NCBI GenBank assembly: GCA_943324925.2
Contig: CALPNL020000128.1
Location: 1 to 5,579 of the forward strand
Length of the DNA: 5,579 nucleotides
Direction of reading: 5' to 3'
Source of the DNA: Chitinophaga pinensis
GTDB taxonomy: Bacteria > Bacteroidota > Bacteroidia > Flavobacteriales > Flavobacteriaceae
Each line of letters starts with the position of its first letter. Position 1 is the first letter of the stretch. The notes below the pieces were generated by a model. The model saw nothing but the letters and a program-made list of their open reading frames with translations. It was not told the DNA's origin and ran no database searches. Shown piece by piece: positions 1 to 5,579 of the stretch. A program made the translations under genes and the position numbers.

Positions 1-749
1 CAAATAATTATAAGGAGTTATTAAAACTTAAAGGTATTGGGGAATATACTGCTGCGGCAATAGCCTCTTTTTCATTTAATGAAGCGGTTCCGGTGGTTGA
101 TGGAAATGTATTTAGAGTCCTTTCAAGATATTTCGATATTGAAACCGATATTTCATTGGCTACAGCCAAAAAAGAGTTTTCAAATTTGGCAATGGAGCTA
201 ATGCCAAAAAACTACCCAGCGACTTTCAATCAGGCCATTATGGAATTTGGCGCATTGCAATGTGTTCCGAAAAATCCCAATTGCCAAAACTGTATTTTTA
301 ATAGTAGTTGCAGTGCTTTGCAAAAGAAAAAAGTACAAACCCTTCCCGTTAAATCAAAGAAAATTAAAATCAGTTATCGCTTTTTTAATTACCTAGTATT
401 TGAAGATGATAAAAAACACACCCTAATTCAGAAAAGAGATCAAAAGGGGATTTGGCAAAATTTATATGAGTTCCCTCTTATTGAAACCGAAAACGAGTTG
501 GACTTGGATGCCGTTTCGGAATTGATAATTAATAAATATCAATCTGAATATGAAATAGTTGGTGTTTCAAATTGGACCCCCAAAAGTCAAATCCATAAAT
601 TATCACACCAACATCTGAATATTAATTTTTGGAAGGTAAAAGTCAAAGGTGAAATTCCTGGCGCAACAAATGGAACTAATATTAAAAAATTTCCTTTTCC
701 AAAAGTTATTTTTAATTTTATAGAAGAGGAATACAGTGAATTAAGTTAA
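1..749 (+). CDS. mutY: A/G-specific adenine DNA glycosylase MutY (5' end missing)
   Basis: MutY removes adenine mispaired with 8-oxoguanine, starting base-excision repair in the cytoplasm. The gene enters from the left edge; the first whole codon is at position 3. Seen: a helix-hairpin-helix (LKGIGEYTAAAIA, nt 27-65), then VDGNV with the presumed catalytic Asp at nt 99-101. A 4Fe-4S signature C-x6-C-x2-C-x5-C runs over nt 261-311. A NUDIX-like C-terminal domain contains GIWQNLYEFP (from nt 447) and an LSH motif (nt 600-608) where many MutY proteins have FSH. The Cys spacing and VDGNV separate it from endonuclease III. The upstream catalytic Glu region lies outside the window. A GTG at nt 93 is only an internal codon, because the reading frame and homology continue to its left. 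The gene stops 41 bp before ssb. Confidence 0.96.
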   Translation, partial: NNYKELLKLKGIGEYTAAAIASFSFNEAVPVVDGNVFRVLSRYFDIETDISLATAKKEFSNLAMELMPKNYPATFNQAIMEFGALQCVPKNPNCQNCIFNSSCSALQKKKVQTLPVKSKKIKISYRFFNYLVFEDDKKHTLIQKRDQKGIWQNLYEFPLIETENELDLDAVSELIINKYQSEYEIVGVSNWTPKSQIHKLSHQHLNINFWKVKVKGEIPGATNGTNIKKFPFPKVIFNFIEEEYSELS

Positions 750-756
750 AAAAGCG

Positions 757-764
757 TACATTTG
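757..764 (+). promoter_or_regulatory. Possible Bacteroidota -7 promoter element for ssb
   Basis: TACATTTG fits the Bacteroidota -7 consensus TAnnTTTG exactly. It lies 26 bp before the ssb start, which would give a short leader. No TTG is present at the expected -33 spacing, so the site is only half supported. If real, it would start the ssb-gldE-gldD transcript. Confidence 0.4.
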
Positions 765-790
765 AAATTACTAAAATTTTCTAAGACAAG

Positions 791-1201
791 ATGAACGGAA
801 CAATAAATAAGGTGATGCTGATTGGCTACCTAGGCGATGATGTTAAAATGCACTACTTCGACGGAGGGAATTGTATTGGTAGATTTCCTTTAGCAACAAA
901 TGAAACGTATATCAATAAAACAACCAATGAGAAAATAAATACAACGGAATGGCATAATTTGGTGGTTCGTAATAAAGCGGCAGAAATTTGCGAAAAGTAT
1001 TTATCTAAAGGAGATAAAATCTATGTTGAAGGAAGAATTAAATCTCGCCAATGGCAAACCGAAGAAGGATCAACCAAGTTTACAACCGAAATTCAAGTTA
1101 CAGAATTCACTTTTTTAACTACTAAAAAAGAATCTGAACCTTTTAAACCATCCAATTCTGATTCGCCTTCGGGCCTATTAGATCACGAATCGCCATACTA
1201 A
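791..1201 (+). CDS. ssb: Single-stranded DNA-binding protein SSB
   Basis: SSB coats single-stranded DNA during replication, recombination and repair, normally as a homotetramer, and recruits partner enzymes through its C-terminal tip. Seen: 136 residues with a complete N-terminal OB fold (about 1-110). It begins MNGTINKVMLIGYLGDDV and continues with FPLATNE, TEWHNLVV and GDKIYVEGRIKSRQWQ, all typical of bacterial SSB. A short Ser/Pro-rich linker follows. The protein ends DHESPY, unlike the usual acidic tip ending in Pro-Phe; Pro is kept but the last residue is Tyr and only one Asp and one Glu flank it. Neither other frame restores a standard tip. The ATG at 791 gives the canonical N-terminus. 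No Shine-Dalgarno is visible. gldE follows after 23 bp, suggesting co-transcription. Confidence 0.96.
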   Translation: MNGTINKVMLIGYLGDDVKMHYFDGGNCIGRFPLATNETYINKTTNEKINTTEWHNLVVRNKAAEICEKYLSKGDKIYVEGRIKSRQWQTEEGSTKFTTEIQVTEFTFLTTKKESEPFKPSNSDSPSGLLDHESPY

Positions 1202-1224
1202 TTGTTTAACTAATCCCATTAAAT

Positions 1225-2526
1225 TTGGATCCGGAACCTCCCAGTTTCACTGACTTTATTCAAAATATAGATTCTAATTTGCTTTTTGGCACCATTGGAA
1301 TTTTTGTTTTGCTTTTTATATCGGCATTGCTTTCCGGTGCCGAAGTAGCCTTTTTTTCTTTGTCCCCAAAAACCCTTGACGATCTTTCAAAAACAGATTC
1401 TTCGAAGGGAAAACTAATCTTACTATTGGTTGACAAACCTAAAAAACTATTAGCAACACTTTTGGTAGCCAACAATTTTATTAATATTGGAGTCGTAATT
1501 TTATTCTCCTTTATTAGTGCCAGCTTGTTTTCGGTTATTGAATCTGAATTAATCAAATTTATTTTAGAAGTAATCGTAGTTACGTTCCTTATCTTATTAT
1601 TTGGTGAGGTAATCCCAAAAGTATATGCCAATAGAAACAATTTAAAATTTGCAGAATTTGTAGTTCGTCCGTTGTTTATATTGGATAAATTACTAACGCC
1701 AATTAGTGCTCCTATGAGGGCGTTAACAATTTATTTGCATGAAAAATTGGGCAAACAAAAAGCTTATTTTACCGTTGATCAATTGTCGCAAGCATTAGAA
1801 TTAACTTCATCTGAAGGCTCTTCACACGGAGAACAAAAAATATTAGAGGGCATTGTCACGTTTGGAAATACCGATACTAAACAAGTAATGAGTCCTAGAA
1901 TTGATGTTTTTGCCATAGAAATTAATGAAACGTTTGATAAAATTCTTCCTAAAATAATCGAAAAAGGATATTCTAGAATTCCTGTTTATAATGACAATAT
2001 TGACCATATAGAAGGCGTTCTATTCGTCAAAGATTTAATTCCGCATATTGACAAAGTCGATTTTGAATGGAAAACACTTTTGAGAAAACCATTTTTTGTG
2101 CCTGAGAATAAAAAATTAGATGATTTATTGAAGGATTTTCAAAGCATGAAAAATCATCTTGCAATTGTGGTTGATGAATACGGTGGAACCTCAGGTTTAG
2201 TTTCTTTAGAAGACGTTATAGAGGAAATAGTAGGTGACATTAGTGATGAATTTGATGACGACGACATTAGTTTTTCTCAAATAGATGAAAAAAATTACCT
2301 TTTTGAAGGTAAAATAAACCTTAAAGATTTTTATAGAATTATCGATGTTGACGAAACACTATTTGAAGAAAGAAAAGGAGAAGCGGAAACGTTAGCAGGA
2401 TTTTTATTAGAAATTCAAGGGAATTTTCCTAAAAGAGGCGACCAATTAGTATTTGAAAACTGTTTGTTTAAAATTGTTTCTGTTGATAGAAAACGAATAA
2501 AACAAATAAAAGTAACGATAGAATAA
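1225..2526 (+). CDS. gldE: Gliding motility membrane protein GldE (CNNM/CorC-like, TTG start)
   Basis: GldE is a cytoplasmic-membrane protein linked to gliding. In F. johnsoniae gldE lies directly upstream of gldD, and its overexpression was reported to partly suppress a gldB point mutant; it resembles TlyC and CorC. Seen in 433 residues: a DUF21/CNNM membrane domain (about 19-190) with hydrophobic stretches near 19-44, 75-105 and 111-130, plus SGAEVAFFS (37-45) and GEVIPK (127-132). A CBS pair follows (about 220-340) with VMSPR (221-225) and VVDEYGGTSGLVSLEDVIEE (315-334). Next are an acidic run (341-347) and a CorC/HlyC C-terminal domain (about 354-433). The start is inferred as TTG. An in-frame stop lies at 1207-1209 and the first in-frame ATG encodes residue 164, inside the fold. 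The N-terminus MDPEPPS fits my recollection of Flavobacterium GldE. An ion-transport role is inferred only from the family. Confidence 0.93.
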   Translation: MDPEPPSFTDFIQNIDSNLLFGTIGIFVLLFISALLSGAEVAFFSLSPKTLDDLSKTDSSKGKLILLLVDKPKKLLATLLVANNFINIGVVILFSFISASLFSVIESELIKFILEVIVVTFLILLFGEVIPKVYANRNNLKFAEFVVRPLFILDKLLTPISAPMRALTIYLHEKLGKQKAYFTVDQLSQALELTSSEGSSHGEQKILEGIVTFGNTDTKQVMSPRIDVFAIEINETFDKILPKIIEKGYSRIPVYNDNIDHIEGVLFVKDLIPHIDKVDFEWKTLLRKPFFVPENKKLDDLLKDFQSMKNHLAIVVDEYGGTSGLVSLEDVIEEIVGDISDEFDDDDISFSQIDEKNYLFEGKINLKDFYRIIDVDETLFEERKGEAETLAGFLLEIQGNFPKRGDQLVFENCLFKIVSVDRKRIKQIKVTIE

Positions 2527-2532
2527 CTATAA

Positions 2533-3099
2533 ATGTTCAAAAAAAATAGCACCATAATTTTACTTATTTCCTTTGCAATTAGTTTTGTTAGTTGTAAAAA
2601 TGAGGCTATTCCAAAGCCATCAAGTTATTTAAGATTAGATTATCCAATGGCGGAATATTCCCATTATGAAAACGATTGCCAGTATTCTTTCGATATTAAT
2701 TCAAATGCAATAATTACCGAAAAAGGGGATTGTAATTTTGAAATTACCTACCCAAACATGAAGGCAACCATTTATTTGAGTTATAAGCCGGTGAATAATA
2801 ATATTAAATTATTACTTCAAGATGCTCAAAAATTGACTTATCAGCATGTTATTAAAGCAGACGATATTCTTGAACAACCTTATATCAATTCTGAGAAAAG
2901 AGTTTTTGGAATGTTTTATCAAGTAGATGGAAACGCGGCTACCAACACCCAATTTTACCTTACCGATAGTACCAATAATTTTGTAGCAGGTTCTGTTTAT
3001 TTTTATGCAAAACCCAATTTTGATTCCATTATGCCCGCAGCAAGTTACATCAAAAATGATGTGCAGAATTTAATGGAAAGTCTAAAATGGAAAAAATAA
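2533..3099 (+). CDS. gldD: Gliding motility lipoprotein GldD
   Basis: GldD is required for gliding in F. johnsoniae: transposon mutants do not spread, do not propel latex beads and resist phages. Its biochemical role is unknown. Seen: 188 residues with a lipoprotein signal peptide. It has Lys-Lys at 3-4, a hydrophobic core (8-19) and a lipobox-like FVSC with Cys21 as the likely lipidation site; Phe at -3 is not the classical Leu. After Cys21 the sequence reads KNEAIPKP, with no obvious acidic surface-export signal, so a periplasm-facing anchor is inferred. PKPSSYLRLDYP (27-38) resembles the conserved GldD N-terminal region. Cys49 and Cys67 could form a disulfide. It has no recognised enzyme domain. 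The ATG lies 6 bp after the gldE stop, so the two are almost certainly co-transcribed. The gene ends 7 bp from convergent ribE. Confidence 0.92.
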   Translation: MFKKNSTIILLISFAISFVSCKNEAIPKPSSYLRLDYPMAEYSHYENDCQYSFDINSNAIITEKGDCNFEITYPNMKATIYLSYKPVNNNIKLLLQDAQKLTYQHVIKADDILEQPYINSEKRVFGMFYQVDGNAATNTQFYLTDSTNNFVAGSVYFYAKPNFDSIMPAASYIKNDVQNLMESLKWKK

Positions 3100-3106
3100 G
3101 GCAGGT

Positions 3107-3694
3107 TTATTTATTCGAATAAAGTTTCGAAACGTACTTCCCGATTACATCAAATTCTAAATTTACTTTGGTTCCCACTTCGAAATTATGAAAATTGGTG
3201 TGCTCATAAGTATAAGGTATTATAGCAACACTAAATTCATTTTTCATAGAATTCACGACTGTTAAGCTCACGCCGTTAACCGTAATTGACCCTTTTTCAA
3301 TGGTTAGATTATTCAAACTAGGATCATAATCAAAAGTATAATACCAACTTCCATTGGCTTCTTTTATCGCTTTGCAAATTCCGATTTGATCCACATGTCC
3401 TTGAACAATATGTCCGTCTAATCGGTCACCCAATTTCATGGCACGTTCTAAATTTACTGCAGCTCCAATTTTCCAATCAGACAAATTCGTTTTATCAATA
3501 GTTTCTTGAATTGCAGTTACCGAATATTCATTATTGTTTATCGAAGTAACAGTTAAACACACCCCGTTATGAGCAACACTTTGGTCAATTTTTAACTCAT
3601 AGGTAATCGCTGAGGTAATGGTAAGATGAACGTTTCCGCCTTCTTTTTCGATTGCTTTGATTTCTCCAAGGGTTTCTATGATTCCTGTAAACAT
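3107..3694 (-). CDS. ribE: Riboflavin synthase, alpha subunit
   Basis: Riboflavin synthase converts two molecules of 6,7-dimethyl-8-ribityllumazine into riboflavin and a pyrimidine that is recycled, the last step of vitamin B2 synthesis. Seen: 195 residues, normal for the family, made of two lumazine-binding repeats. The duplication is visible as NGVCLTV (43-49) and NGVSLTV (140-146), exactly 97 residues apart. The N-terminus MFTGIIE is the family hallmark and fixes the start at 3694. GDRLDGHIVQGHVD (89-102) marks the junction of the repeats. The frame stays open upstream to an ATG at 3898, but that 68-residue extension lies antisense to pdxA and precedes the hallmark, so I reject it. The gene is sometimes named ribC. 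It is convergent with gldD and divergent from pdxA; no other riboflavin gene is in the window. Confidence 0.96.
   Translation of the reverse strand: MFTGIIETLGEIKAIEKEGGNVHLTITSAITYELKIDQSVAHNGVCLTVTSINNNEYSVTAIQETIDKTNLSDWKIGAAVNLERAMKLGDRLDGHIVQGHVDQIGICKAIKEANGSWYYTFDYDPSLNNLTIEKGSITVNGVSLTVVNSMKNEFSVAIIPYTYEHTNFHNFEVGTKVNLEFDVIGKYVSKLYSNK
3110..3133. other. Two adjacent palindromes at the ribE 3' end
   Basis: Two perfect palindromes abut here: 14 bp (3110-3123) and 10 bp (3124-3133), both centred on TTCGAA, with centres 12 bp apart. They lie in the last codons of ribE, just past the gldD stop. Hairpins from them would be short and A/U-rich with no clear U-tract, so a terminator role is doubtful. 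I see no better terminator between these convergent genes. Confidence 0.3.
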
Positions 3695-3711
3695 TTGTGA
3701 TATTATTTTAC

Positions 3712-3719
3712 TAAATTTG
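3712..3719 (+). promoter_or_regulatory. Likely -7 promoter element for pdxA
   Basis: TAAATTTG fits TAnnTTTG and lies 33 bp before the pdxA ATG. A TTTG at 3694-3697 could be the -33 element, but its 14-bp spacer is shorter than usual. Predicted transcription start is near 3725, leaving a leader of about 28 nt. Confidence 0.5.
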
Positions 3720-3724
3720 CGTTT

Positions 3725-3732
3725 CAAAATTA
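3725..3732 (-). promoter_or_regulatory. Likely -7 promoter element for ribE
   Basis: On the minus strand this reads TAATTTTG, an exact TAnnTTTG match, 30 bp upstream of the ribE ATG. No good TTG lies at the -33 position, which would fall at about the pdxA start codon. The predicted leader is only about 25 nt, too short for an FMN riboswitch. The site overlaps the expected pdxA transcription start. Confidence 0.45.
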
Positions 3733-3752
3733 GCAATAAATAACGTGTAGTC

Positions 3753-4796
3753 ATGATAAAAAAAGCAGAAAATATAATCGTTGGAATTTCAATAGGAGAT
3801 TTAAACGGTATTGGAAGCGAAGTGGTGCTAAAAACCTTTGAAGATTCTCGAATGTTAGAATTTTGTACGCCTGTTATTTTTGCCAATGTAAAAATCATAT
3901 CTGCTATAAAAAAAACCTTCGAATCTACTGCTGCAATTCATGGAATCGACACTTTGGAACAAATTGTAATTGGTAAAATCAATGTTTTAAATGTTTGGAA
4001 AGAGCATTTAGAATTAAATTATGGAGCCAATGATGATGCATTAGGGAAATATGCAATTAAATCCTTTATAGCTGCTACAAAAGCTTTAAAAGAAGGAAAA
4101 GTAGACGTTTTGGCAACTGCACCAATAAACAAATACAATATCCAGTCGGACGATTTTAAATTTCCAGGGCACACTGATTATTTGAACCAAGAATTGGCGG
4201 GTGACGCATTAATGTTTATGGTTCAAGACAACCTTAGAGTTGGGCTTTTAACGGATCACATTCCGGTGAATGATGTGGCATCTCACCTTACGGAGCAATT
4301 AATTACTAAAAAAATAGAGACCATAAATCAATCTTTAACTCAAGATTTTAGCATCAACAAACCTAAAATTGCTGTTTTAGGATTGAATCCGCATGCGGGT
4401 GACGGTGGCGTAATTGGAAAAGAAGACGATACTTTGTTGAAACCAGTAATAAAAAAATTATTTGAAAAAGGGACTTTGGTTTTTGGGCCTTATCCAGCAG
4501 ATGGTTTTTTTGGCAATAGCCAATACGAGAAATTCGATGCAGTAATAGCGGCGTATCACGACCAAGGTTTAATTCCATTTAAAACATTGTCGTTTGGGAA
4601 TGGGGTAAATTATACCGCAGGATTAGATAAAATTCGTACTTCACCAGATCATGGAACTGCTTATGATATTGCCGGGAAAGGTATAGCCAATCACAATTCA
4701 TTTAAAGAAGCTGTTTTTTTAGCAATTGACATTTATAACTCCAGAAATGAGTATGGAGAAATTAGCAATAATCCACTAAAAACCAAAGAAAAGTAG
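3753..4796 (+). CDS. pdxA: 4-hydroxythreonine-4-phosphate dehydrogenase PdxA
   Basis: PdxA oxidises 4-phosphohydroxy-L-threonine with NAD(P)+; decarboxylation then yields 3-amino-2-oxopropyl phosphate, which PdxJ uses to build pyridoxine phosphate in the DXP-dependent vitamin B6 route. Seen: 347 residues, slightly longer than the E. coli enzyme. Motifs in order are GISIGDLNGIGSE (11-23), ATAPINK (121-127), FPGHTDYL (137-144), GLNPHAGDGGVIG (210-222), GPYPADGFF (245-253) and YHDQGLIPFK (268-277). The presumed divalent-metal ligands are His169, His214 and His269, the same spacing as His166, His211 and His266 of E. coli PdxA. DHGTAYDIAGKG (299-310) is also typical. The ATG at 3753 places the first motif at the usual distance from the N-terminus. 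It is divergent from ribE and separated from the next gene by a gap with its own promoter. Confidence 0.96.
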   Translation: MIKKAENIIVGISIGDLNGIGSEVVLKTFEDSRMLEFCTPVIFANVKIISAIKKTFESTAAIHGIDTLEQIVIGKINVLNVWKEHLELNYGANDDALGKYAIKSFIAATKALKEGKVDVLATAPINKYNIQSDDFKFPGHTDYLNQELAGDALMFMVQDNLRVGLLTDHIPVNDVASHLTEQLITKKIETINQSLTQDFSINKPKIAVLGLNPHAGDGGVIGKEDDTLLKPVIKKLFEKGTLVFGPYPADGFFGNSQYEKFDAVIAAYHDQGLIPFKTLSFGNGVNYTAGLDKIRTSPDHGTAYDIAGKGIANHNSFKEAVFLAIDIYNSRNEYGEISNNPLKTKEK

Positions 4797-4825
4797 TTGT
4801 AAACAAAAAAATGTTGATAACGCTT

Positions 4826-4853
4826 TTGATATTAGTATTATTTTATATCTTTG
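4826..4853 (+). promoter_or_regulatory. Strong Bacteroidota-type promoter for the DUF177-rpmF operon
   Basis: TTG at 4826-4828 (within TTTTG), a 17-bp spacer and TATCTTTG at 4846-4853 match the Bacteroidota -33/-7 consensus closely. The predicted start near 4859 gives a leader of about 28 nt before the ATG at 4887. This is the best promoter in the window, as expected for a ribosomal-protein operon. It also argues that TTG at 4851 is promoter sequence, not a start codon. Confidence 0.75.
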
Positions 4854-4886
4854 CACCCCGAAGTTTTGGGAAAAATTGTTGTTAGA

Positions 4887-5417
4887 ATGAAAAAGCTAAA
4901 TGAATTTTTAATTCCATTTATAGGATTAAAGTTAGGAAAACACCAATTTGAATATCAAATAAGTAAGGAGTTCTTTGATAACTTTGATTATGATGAGTTT
5001 GAGAGTGCAAACATTAAAGTAAATGTTGCTTTTGAAAAAAAAAGCACCATGCTTGAATTGAATTTCAAACACAATGGAACCATTCATGTTCCTTGTGATT
5101 TGACAAACGAAATGTTTGATTTTCCAATAAAAGGCAAACTAAAAGTAATCGTTAAGTTTGGAGAAGAATATAATGATGATAATGACGAATTATTGATTTT
5201 ACCTCACGGGGAACATGAAATTAATATTTCTCAGATTATATATGAAATGATCGTTTTGTCAATACCATTTAGAAGGGTTCACCCGGGTGTAAAAGACGGC
5301 ACATTAAATTCAGAGGCTTTAAAAAAGCTGGACGAATTAAGAGTTGAAGAAATAAAAAAAGAAGAAGAAATTGACCCGCGTTGGGAAAAATTAAAACAAC
5401 TATTAACGGATAAATAA
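4887..5417 (+). CDS. DUF177 (YceD-like) protein upstream of rpmF
   Basis: DUF177/YceD proteins are encoded next to rpmF in many bacteria and have been linked to 23S rRNA accumulation in E. coli and plants; the molecular role is not settled. Seen: 176 residues, soluble, with no signal peptide or membrane segment. The family core is visible as GTIHVPCDLTNE (64-75), with one Cys where many members have a Cys-x-Arg-Cys-type motif. INISQIIYEMIVLSIPFRR (112-130) and the C-terminal DPRWEKLKQL (163-172) also fit. A Lys/Glu-rich helix (about 144-161) precedes the end. The ATG at 4887 is chosen over a TTG at 4851, which lies inside the promoter and would add 12 unsupported residues. rpmF begins 9 bp after the stop, so they form one transcript. 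Confidence 0.88.
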   Translation: MKKLNEFLIPFIGLKLGKHQFEYQISKEFFDNFDYDEFESANIKVNVAFEKKSTMLELNFKHNGTIHVPCDLTNEMFDFPIKGKLKVIVKFGEEYNDDNDELLILPHGEHEINISQIIYEMIVLSIPFRRVHPGVKDGTLNSEALKKLDELRVEEIKKEEEIDPRWEKLKQLLTDK

Positions 5418-5426
5418 TATAGTAAA

Positions 5427-5579
5427 ATGGCACATCCTAAGAGAAAAATCTCCAAAACGAGAAGAGACAAGAGAAGAACACATTATAAAGCTACAGTTGC
5501 TCAAATTGCAACTTGTCCTATCACAGGAGAAGCACATTTATACCACAGAGCTTACTGGCATGAAGGTAAAATGTACTAC
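5427..5579 (+). CDS. rpmF: 50S ribosomal protein L32 (3' end cut by window edge)
   Basis: L32 is a small basic protein of the large ribosomal subunit. The frame opens with ATG at 5427 and is still open after 51 codons at the window edge; roughly a dozen residues should be missing, judged from usual L32 length. Seen: the hallmark MAHPKRKISKTRRDKRRTHY at the N-terminus, then a degenerate zinc-ribbon region (CPITGEAHLYHRAYW, residues 30-44). Only one Cys remains in the visible part, so four-Cys zinc binding is not possible there; a Cys-poor L32 is common in other bacteria such as E. coli. It lies 9 bp after the DUF177 gene and shares its promoter. No Shine-Dalgarno is visible; the upstream sequence is A-rich. 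Confidence 0.97.
   Translation, partial: MAHPKRKISKTRRDKRRTHYKATVAQIATCPITGEAHLYHRAYWHEGKMYY

Noticed and set aside
1130..1210. Frameshift at the ssb 3' end explaining the odd C-terminus
   Set aside because: Reading the other two frames gives no acidic Pro-Phe tip before a stop, and the fold and length are otherwise normal.
1220..1227. TAAATTTG, an exact match to the -7 promoter consensus, just before and over the gldE start
   Set aside because: It contains the TTG start codon itself, so a transcript from it would lack that codon. The nearest TTG (1202-1204) leaves only a 15-bp spacer. Such AT-rich matches arise easily by chance here.
1260..1640. Open frame of 126 codons on the minus strand
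   Set aside because: It lies wholly antisense to the conserved GldE membrane domain and its translation shows no recognisable family, signal peptide or domain. It is a shadow of gldE.
3695..3752. FMN riboswitch ahead of ribE
   Set aside because: The gap is 58 bp and the predicted leader about 25 nt, far too short for an FMN aptamer, and no conserved aptamer segments are visible.
4363..4578. Open frame of 71 codons on the minus strand
   Set aside because: It is antisense to the conserved PdxA core with no recognisable motif or promoter.
4797..4825. Intrinsic terminator after pdxA
   Set aside because: The stretch is A-rich with no stem of useful length followed by a T-run.
5279..5470. Open frame of 63 codons on the minus strand, with a hydrophobic start
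   Set aside because: It runs antisense across the DUF177-rpmF junction. Its hydrophobic N-terminus comes from antisense reading of rpmF and the Ser/Phe-rich part from Lys/Glu codons; no independent support.

Overview
The window is AT-rich chromosomal DNA from a gliding member of the Bacteroidota, most likely a Flavobacterium or close relative. Three things point there. The gldE-gldD pair is specific to gliding Bacteroidota. Start codons lack recognisable Shine-Dalgarno sequences. The promoter-like sites follow the Bacteroidota pattern (TTG, spacer, TAnnTTTG) rather than the E. coli sigma-70 pattern.

Layout, left to right. Positions 1-749 (+) are the 3' part of mutY, an adenine DNA glycosylase. 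Then come ssb (791-1201, +), gldE (1225-2526, +, TTG start) and gldD (2533-3099, +), a tight same-strand group. Next is ribE (3107-3694, -), convergent with gldD across 7 bp. It is divergent from pdxA (3753-4796, +) across a 58-bp gap holding two promoter-like elements on opposite strands. After a 90-bp gap with a near-textbook promoter comes a DUF177/YceD-like gene (4887-5417, +). It is followed by rpmF (5427 to the window end, +), cut off by the right edge.

How the genes relate. mutY and ssb serve DNA repair and replication. GldE (membrane protein with a CBS pair and CorC domain) and GldD (lipoprotein) serve gliding motility and probably ride on ssb-region transcripts. ribE and pdxA complete or advance synthesis of two cofactors, riboflavin and pyridoxal phosphate, and share one small divergent control region. 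The DUF177-rpmF pair is a widely conserved ribosome-related operon. No RNA gene, insertion sequence, CRISPR array, phage gene or defence system is visible.

I found no convincing undescribed system. The points worth checking are small: the TTG start of gldE, an atypical SSB C-terminal tip, interlocked divergent promoters between ribE and pdxA, and wrong-start traps for ribE and the DUF177 gene.
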